Shown here: positions 32,341 through 37,036 of the stretch, piece by piece
How positions within the stretch are numbered: the first letter of the stretch is position 1
Layout of the letters: every line of letters begins with the position of its first letter
The notes under the pieces: model-generated
The model's database searches: none
What the model saw: only the letters and a program-made list of their open reading frames with translations
What the model was told of the DNA's origin: nothing
Made by a program: the position numbers and the translations under genes
Source: UBA8904 sp035448625
GTDB lineage: Bacteria > Desulfobacterota > Syntrophia > Syntrophales > Smithellaceae
Assembly (NCBI GenBank): GCA_035448625.1
Contig: DAOTJI010000020.1
Location: 1-37,036 of the forward strand
Reading direction: 5' to 3'
DNA length: 37,036 nt

Positions 32341-33742
32341 ATGGGCGTGGAGATTCACTGGCAGCGTTTGTTCCGGCAATGCGGCCGAAAATGAGGCATT
32401 CGGGAATGGCGTTGCTGCCCAGCCGGCTGGCACCATGTACACCGCCGACAATCTCACCCGCGGCATAAAAGCGGCTGATCGGTGAATTGCCGTCGATTCG
32501 GATGACCTGGGCTTTGGGATTGATACGGACACCGCCCATGGTGTGATGGACCTTGGAAATCAGGCGGATGCAGTAATAGGGTGGATGCCGGATCGGGAGC
32601 AGGTCCCGGGGAATGGGTTTGCCGAACCGACCGTCTTTTCCACTTTCGATCATGACGTTGTAGGAATCGATCGTATGCTTCAGCGGCAGGAGAGGCACCT
32701 GATTAGCCATGGCCATGTCTTCGATCGTTTCATATTTGCGTACGACGCCACGCTTGAGACACTGGTCCAGCGTGGGTGCGTGCTGCACCCCCATCTCATC
32801 GACAATTGCGATGGATTCGCGGCCGGAGCTGAGCATGGCGTCCACCAAAAGCTTGCGGTCCGCCTGTTCGTTGACGAAACGCTCTCCCGTTTGCAGATCG
32901 ATCAGTATGCCGTAGGGAAAACCCGCCAGCATGGAAAACATCGAGCCCACTCCGAAGCCTTCTTCATCGCGGGATGCCCATGGGCCTAACTGGATCATGG
33001 ACAACTGTACCGGTGTTGCACCGGCCTTGATGGCCAAAATAAGGCTTTCGGCTGTGGCACCCTTGTGATTGGTGCATTCGATGTCTCCCGTCAGCAGGGG
33101 ATTCTGAATGGCCCGGAACTCTTTGTCCTGGCTGAATCCTCCCGTGGCCAGAACCACTGCTTGCCTGGCGCGGATGCGCTTCGGCGTGCCGCTTTCGCGG
33201 TTTGGGAAGATGTAATCTTCGTGGACCTCCACTCCTTCGATGTCGCCGTTAGGATCCGCAATGAGATCCGTCAGAAAGGTTTTCAGACGGATCGGAACGT
33301 CCATTTCCCGCAAACGGACCAGCATCGGCCGGATAATGCCGGCACCCGACGTATTGACCGTATTGTAGGTTCTCGGTACGGAATGGCCACCCAGATGGCT
33401 GAGCTGGGGTTTATACTTCACACCCAGCTCATTGATGGTCCAGAGGAGTGTTTCGGTCGAGCGCTCGGCCACGACACGGGCCAGATCGCGGTGGTTGAAG
33501 TTATTTCCGGCGGCCAGCATGTCCGCGAGCATCAATTCCGGCGAATCAACAATATTTACATCGGCCTGCAAAGGCGAGCCGGCCGCGGCGAAAAGCCCGC
33601 CGCTGATGGTGGAATTGCCGCCCGGCACGGACATCTTTTCCAGAACCACCACGGAAGAGCAGAGCTTGCGGGCCTCGATGGCTGCCGACAGTCCCGCAAA
33701 ACCGGAACCGATGATCACAACATCAAATTCTTCATTCCACAT
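32339..33742 (-). CDS. Cytoplasmic fumarate-reductase-like flavoprotein (paralogue)
   Basis: A 467-residue member of the same FAD family with no signal sequence: it starts directly at the FAD strand (EEFDVVIIGSGFAGLSAAIEA). Arg296 (EQADRK), His399-His400 (VHHTMGG) and Arg440 (GASRLGSNAI) are kept, but the position of the fumarate-reductase His and the paralogue's Tyr308 is Gly253 (IQLGPW). Substrate unknown; the pair's differing residues suggest different substrates, or one enzyme tuned for a larger acid. It lies 61 bases downstream of the PAS-LuxR regulator gene on the same strand, followed by a strong terminator. Confidence 0.87.
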   Translation of the reverse strand: MWNEEFDVVIIGSGFAGLSAAIEARKLCSSVVVLEKMSVPGGNSTISGGLFAAAGSPLQADVNIVDSPELMLADMLAAGNNFNHRDLARVVAERSTETLLWTINELGVKYKPQLSHLGGHSVPRTYNTVNTSGAGIIRPMLVRLREMDVPIRLKTFLTDLIADPNGDIEGVEVHEDYIFPNRESGTPKRIRARQAVVLATGGFSQDKEFRAIQNPLLTGDIECTNHKGATAESLILAIKAGATPVQLSMIQLGPWASRDEEGFGVGSMFSMLAGFPYGILIDLQTGERFVNEQADRKLLVDAMLSSGRESIAIVDEMGVQHAPTLDQCLKRGVVRKYETIEDMAMANQVPLLPLKHTIDSYNVMIESGKDGRFGKPIPRDLLPIRHPPYYCIRLISKVHHTMGGVRINPKAQVIRIDGNSPISRFYAAGEIVGGVHGASRLGSNAIPECLIFGRIAGTNAASESPRP

Positions 33743-33803
33743 CTTTGTGCTCCCTGTCCGTTTGTCGGATGATCATTTTTTCCATCACGTCTCCAACGAA
33801 AAC

Positions 33804-35081
33804 TTATAAGACGCGATTCATCAAAAAAGCATGCAGATTCAGTTTCTCGCCTCTCAGCCCCAGTTTTTTTCGGATATTTTTGCGGTGCGTTTGAACTGTA
33901 TCGAAGGACAGCTTCATGGCTTCACAGACTTCCTTGCTCGAACAGCCGGCCTGAATGAGACGGCAAACTTCAATTTCCGTTTTCGTGAGTTTCAGCAGCC
34001 CCGCGTCCAGTTCTTTGTCAAATCCCGTCGTCAGCCCGAGCAGCTGCTTTTCCAGAATCGCCAGGTAGCTTTTGCGGACACCCGCCTCCGCTGCTGTGTC
34101 TATTTTTTTTAACCCCGGCAAAAGCGATGTTTTAATTTTTGAAGTTACCCGGTTTTCAAAATCCTTGCGGTCCTGCTCGATGCTTTTCATTATGGTTTTC
34201 AGCGTGAGATTCATTTCTTCGATCTGCCTTTTTTCCTGCCGGATCTGAGTCTCCATTATTTTTTGCTGGGTGTCGTCCCGAACGATCAGCGACCAGTAGC
34301 GCTTCCCTTCAAGGTCGCTGCGGGCCGCCGTTACCGTTGCCGGAAAGGTTTTGCCGTCCACATACAGGCAGGTTGCTTCGATGCAGCGCCGCTGGCCTTC
34401 GATCAAATCTTCCAGATGTCGGATCAAAAGCCCGGCGTCTTCTTCCTCCATCAACGACCGGATATTGGCTCCCATCATATTCTGATGCTGTATGCCGTAG
34501 ATTTCGCAGGCGTGCTGATTGGCGCGAACAATTTCAAAGTCTTCATCCAGTAATATAATACCTTCGCCGACGGACATGAAAATCGCGCCCAGCAGTTTGT
34601 CCGACGTTGCTCGCCGAACGGATTTTTGCGCTGAAGCGGCCTGCTCCGGCGTTTGCCAGCCTGCGACAATAGCCATCTCGGTAAAATCAGCCACGCGCCG
34701 AAGCTTCAAAATTACATCGGTCCGTAAAGGCGAATGCGGTTCGGTCTCGGCCAACTTTTCTTCGATGCAGGAAACCATAGTTTTAAGGTATCCGAGAAAA
34801 AACTCCAGATCCATGCCGCGCTGTTGCCCGAATCGGGCTTCATTGGCCAGGGGCTGTGCCAGGCATACCTTATCGTGCGTGTCTTTCGCGGGCGCCGCCG
34901 TCGGATCATTCGGGAAACAGGACTCCAAGGCCGCAAGGAGTCCATTGAATCTCCTGTGAAAATCCTCATGGCCGGTTGTTCGTGGATTGGCCTGCCCGGC
35001 CCTGTACATTCGGCGCAGCCATTCGTCGAAAATGTCCTTTTCCCATTCCTTTAATTGATGAATCAGACGATCACTCTCCAT
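33804..35081 (-). CDS. PAS-LuxR transcriptional regulator
   Basis: A 425-residue soluble regulator: an N-terminal all-helical domain (1-145, LKEWEKDIFDEWLRRMY) like RsbRD-type sensor regions, a PAS domain (about 170-285, ILLDEDFEIVRANQHACEIYG), a long coiled coil (about 285-365) and a C-terminal LuxR-type helix-turn-helix (LTKTEIEVCRLIQAGCSSKEVCEAMKLSFDTVQTHRKNI). There is no receiver or kinase domain, so the PAS or helical domain is the likely sensor. It is the first gene before the cytoplasmic flavoprotein and probably regulates the reductase cluster. A TTGACA at 35150-35155 (minus) lies upstream but its -10 partner is poor. Confidence 0.88.
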   Translation of the reverse strand: MESDRLIHQLKEWEKDIFDEWLRRMYRAGQANPRTTGHEDFHRRFNGLLAALESCFPNDPTAAPAKDTHDKVCLAQPLANEARFGQQRGMDLEFFLGYLKTMVSCIEEKLAETEPHSPLRTDVILKLRRVADFTEMAIVAGWQTPEQAASAQKSVRRATSDKLLGAIFMSVGEGIILLDEDFEIVRANQHACEIYGIQHQNMMGANIRSLMEEEDAGLLIRHLEDLIEGQRRCIEATCLYVDGKTFPATVTAARSDLEGKRYWSLIVRDDTQQKIMETQIRQEKRQIEEMNLTLKTIMKSIEQDRKDFENRVTSKIKTSLLPGLKKIDTAAEAGVRKSYLAILEKQLLGLTTGFDKELDAGLLKLTKTEIEVCRLIQAGCSSKEVCEAMKLSFDTVQTHRKNIRKKLGLRGEKLNLHAFLMNRVL

Positions 35082-35164
35082 TGGTTACCCGTACAACGAA
35101 CCGGAAAACAAGCCGCTTCATCGCCAACGAATGCAAAAAAACGTGTCTGTGTCAAGACCAAATA

Positions 35165-35190
35165 GGGGTAAAAACTTTATTCTTGACTTT
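35165..35190. repeat. Second copy of a dispersed repeat
   Basis: This sequence contains TTTATTCTTGAC preceded by GGGGT, and matches the reverse complement of 21173-21199 at most positions. It lies just beyond the broken end of the ISL3 transposase, so it may mark an element end. Confidence 0.45.
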
Positions 35191-35214
35191 TCGATGCGTG
35201 ACCAGTGAAGGTTT

Positions 35215-35826
35215 TCAGCCGTCAGTGAGGAATAAGAACTGATATGCGCGAGGAATCAGGTTATCGTTTTCCAATTCATCGCCTTGCCGGTTTTGTACCT
35301 GATCGGTAGAGCAAGGCCGCCCGCCGAATCTCTTGCAGGATTTCCGAACCGCAATTTCATCAATGGCAATCGTCTGCAAGTGCTTCAAGCAAGGCTTGGC
35401 AAATCGTCTCGTCAGATCCCGCTTTTGAATGTCTTTGATGACATCCCAGGATACCGACAGGTGGCTGGCAACATCTTGAATTGTAATATGTTTCGACAAC
35501 TCCAAGGCATATCGTTCAAACGCATGGGTGTAAGAAAACCGGGGATCAGCGAAACCCAGCGGGACTTGGCGAATACTGTCGCAGTCCAAACAACCAACCC
35601 GCTGAACTTCCAACTCCAGAAAGACAATTTTAAATCCAAGACGCATGGCCTTGAACCGTCTCTTCGTTGTTCCCCGCAAAACAACCTTTCGACTCTTGCA
35701 GACCGGATAATGCAGCTTCTCACGCTTGTGAGAAATGGTGAATATGATCGAATTCCCTTGATACTGCGTCTTAACATAATTGTAGCCAACAATGCCGAAT
35801 CCGTGATACAAAATACTCGTGGACAT
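35215..35826 (-). pseudogene. ISL3-family transposase, 3'-truncated
   Basis: The first ~155 residues follow an ISL3 transposase: a zinc-finger-like region (YPVCKSRKVVLRG...VGCLDC), a helix-turn-helix (TIQDVASHLSVSWDVIKDI) and the first catalytic Asp block IAIDEIAVRK. After that the sequence departs from the family and ends after 40 unrelated residues (SCKRFGGRPCSTDQ...), so the catalytic DDE core is lost. It is a dead copy, perhaps fused to other DNA by a deletion. GGAGGGGG lies 4 bases before the ATG. Confidence 0.82.
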
Positions 35827-35882
35827 GCTTCCCCCTCCATAATTGGAAATCTTCGTCGATTCCCTTTTGGGGGTTCATGTCC
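35821..35882 (-). promoter_or_regulatory. Hairpin sequestering the transposase ribosome binding site
   Basis: On the minus strand GGACATGAACCCCC (35869-35882) can pair with GGGGG...CATGTCC (35821-35835): 7 + 5 base pairs with a small bulge. The right arm contains the Shine-Dalgarno and start codon of the ISL3 transposase. Transcripts entering from outside would fold and be poorly translated, as described for other insertion sequences that protect themselves from read-through. Confidence 0.55.
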
Positions 35883-35943
35883 ATTTTTTCAACTAAAAAA
35901 GTACCCATCAACCGGATGAACCGAAATTAAATGTGGAAATGTT

Positions 35944-36165
35944 ATGCAAAAACAACTAACGGCAATTATAGAACGCGAAGGTGACGGCTATGTTTCACTT
36001 TGTCCGGAACTCGACATTGCCAGTCAAGGCGATACTATAGAGGAAGCCCGTACAAATCTTCAAGAAGCCCTGGAGCTTTTCTTTGAAACAGCGTCACCGA
36101 CGGAAATTCAAACAAGATTACATGCGGAAGTATATGTAACCCAGGTGGAGGTCGCCGTTGGGTAA
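35944..36165 (+). CDS. hicB: HicB-family antitoxin
   Basis: A 73-residue short HicB/UPF0150 protein: a single alpha-beta domain with GDGYVSLCPELDIASQGDTIEEARTNLQEALELFFE. HicB proteins neutralise the mRNA interferase HicA and often repress the pair. Here the usual hicA follows only as a truncated start (36158-36208), so this looks like an orphan antitoxin. It lies beside the ISL3 remnant, in a decayed, mobile-element-rich patch. Confidence 0.87.
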   Translation: MQKQLTAIIEREGDGYVSLCPELDIASQGDTIEEARTNLQEALELFFETASPTEIQTRLHAEVYVTQVEVAVG

Positions 36166-36208
36166 ATTTTTCGTTTGCGCCGTAAAATGGGAGATCCTAG
36201 TCCCCTGA
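36158..36208 (+). pseudogene. Truncated hicA toxin start
   Basis: A TTG at 36158 overlaps the hicB stop, as hicA starts often do, and reads a peptide beginning L/M-GKFFV; HicA proteins commonly begin MGK. The sequence diverges at once and stops at TGA 36206-36208 after 16 codons, so no double-stranded RNA-binding toxin domain exists. Confidence 0.45.
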
Positions 36209-36258
36209 CCGATGCCACCACCCGTCATGATAACCCAACAGCCTTTAACGGAGGCACG

Positions 36259-37036
36259 ATGTCGATCAATCTGATGGAAAAAGCCCGCCTCCACTGCGAT
36301 CGGACCGCGATTATCGCACCGGAAGGTGTGTTTTCCTACCGGCAGTTGCTGGATGCCTCGGCCCGCGTCGCCGCCTTTCTTCTGGAGGGATTGCCGGACC
36401 TGAAGGAGCGGCCCGTCGCCTTCCTCGCGCCTCCGGGATTCCGCTATGTGGCGCTCCAGTGGGGCATCTGGCGCGCCGGCGGCATTGCGGTGCCGCTTTC
36501 CGTTTCCCATCCACGGCCGGAACTGGAATACGTGCTCGCCGACACCGAACCCGCGGCGGTTCTCGCCGATTCCGATTTCGTCGTGCGTCTGCAGCCCTCC
36601 GCCGAAACCCTGGGTTTCCGTTTCGCCCGGGCCGTTCTCGCCCTTGAACACGCGCCCGGTCCCTTGCCCGACGTCGCGCCCGCGCGCCGGGCGATGATCC
36701 TCTACACGAGCGGTACCACCGGCAGACCGAAGGGCGCGGTTTTGACTCATCGCAACCTCACGGCCCAGATTGAAAGCCTGGTCGAGGCCTTGGAATGGAA
36801 GGCGACCGATCGAATTCTGGAATTCCTGCCCCTCCATCACATCCACGGCATTGTGAACGTCATCTCCTGCGCGCTGTGGGCTGGTGCCGTCTGCGAGATC
36901 CTGCCCGGATTCGACGCCCGCGCGGTCTGGGAACGCATCGGCCGGGGCGGCCTGGCGCTCTTCATGGCGGTGCCGACCATCTATGCCAAGCTGATCGACT
37001 TCTGGCGGACTTCGTCCCCCGCCGACCGGCAGGGTT
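36259..37036 (+). CDS. Acyl/malonyl-CoA synthetase (AMP-forming), N-terminal part
   Basis: The gene runs off the right edge; 259 residues are visible. It belongs to the ANL superfamily: the P-loop ILYTSGTTGRPKGAVLTHRNL lies near residues 149-169 and the block EFLPLHHIHGIVNVI follows. The LPLHHIHG form is typical of malonyl-CoA synthetase MatB-like enzymes, so a short dicarboxylate or branched acid is a possible substrate; not certain. The enzyme forms acyl-CoA from acid, CoA and ATP through an acyl-adenylate. The ATG at 36259 has GGAGG 4 bases upstream. Confidence 0.85.
   Translation, partial: MSINLMEKARLHCDRTAIIAPEGVFSYRQLLDASARVAAFLLEGLPDLKERPVAFLAPPGFRYVALQWGIWRAGGIAVPLSVSHPRPELEYVLADTEPAAVLADSDFVVRLQPSAETLGFRFARAVLALEHAPGPLPDVAPARRAMILYTSGTTGRPKGAVLTHRNLTAQIESLVEALEWKATDRILEFLPLHHIHGIVNVISCALWAGAVCEILPGFDARAVWERIGRGGLALFMAVPTIYAKLIDFWRTSSPADRQG

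Overview
This window looks like the chromosome of an anaerobic deltaproteobacterium of the Syntrophales type (Syntrophus/Smithella-like). That is inferred from gene content: an ADP-forming acyl-CoA synthetase, an Aquifex-type aconitase beside a NADP-type isocitrate dehydrogenase, CCG-domain iron-sulfur proteins with a GlcD-like flavoprotein, PAS-LuxR regulators, a GrdB-like selenoprotein and fumarate-reductase-like flavoproteins with a small multihaem cytochrome. No rRNA, tRNA or CRISPR array was seen.

Layout. 1-6.5 kb (minus): a DUF4185-like lipoprotein, an AsmA/DUF748 protein and an ADP-forming acyl-CoA synthetase with a clear sigma70-type promoter. 6.8-10.5 kb (plus): a hybrid histidine kinase translationally coupled to an NtrC-type regulator. 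10.55-12.46 kb: two convergent genes (a methyltransferase and a CDF-like membrane protein) with codon choice unlike the neighbours and a methanogen-like look, enclosed by near-identical 22-bp direct repeats. 12.5-13.44 kb: an internally deleted IS91-family transposase. 13.4-18.9 kb (minus): rlmN, acn-icd and a LysM-NlpC/P60 hydrolase. 19.1-21.1 kb (plus): mtgA, a cysteine desulfurase remnant and queG. 21.2-23.2 kb (minus): a Tat-type sulfatase overlapping a small membrane protein gene.

23.4-24.3 kb (plus): a GrdB-family selenoprotein read through an in-frame UGA followed by a SECIS-like hairpin; a naive gene caller would split it in two. 24.5-29.3 kb (minus): a five-gene redox operon in which two C_GCAxxG_C_C proteins bracket a tightly coupled CCG / FAD oxidase / CCG core. 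29.6-35.1 kb (minus): a flavin reductase-like protein, a tri-haem cytochrome, a Tat-exported fumarate-reductase-like flavoprotein, a cytoplasmic paralogue of it, and a PAS-LuxR regulator. 35.2-36.2 kb: a truncated ISL3 transposase whose start is buried in a hairpin, and an orphan hicB with a truncated hicA start. The window ends inside an acyl/malonyl-CoA synthetase gene.

Working together (inference): acyl-CoA activation, the TCA segment and several flavin/iron-sulfur/selenium redox modules fit fatty- or aromatic-acid metabolism with disposal of electrons to internal or periplasmic acceptors. The most notable items are the selenoprotein, the two-gene methanogen-like island between direct repeats, the C_GCAxxG-bracketed redox operon and the split enoate-reductase-like system with altered active-site residues.
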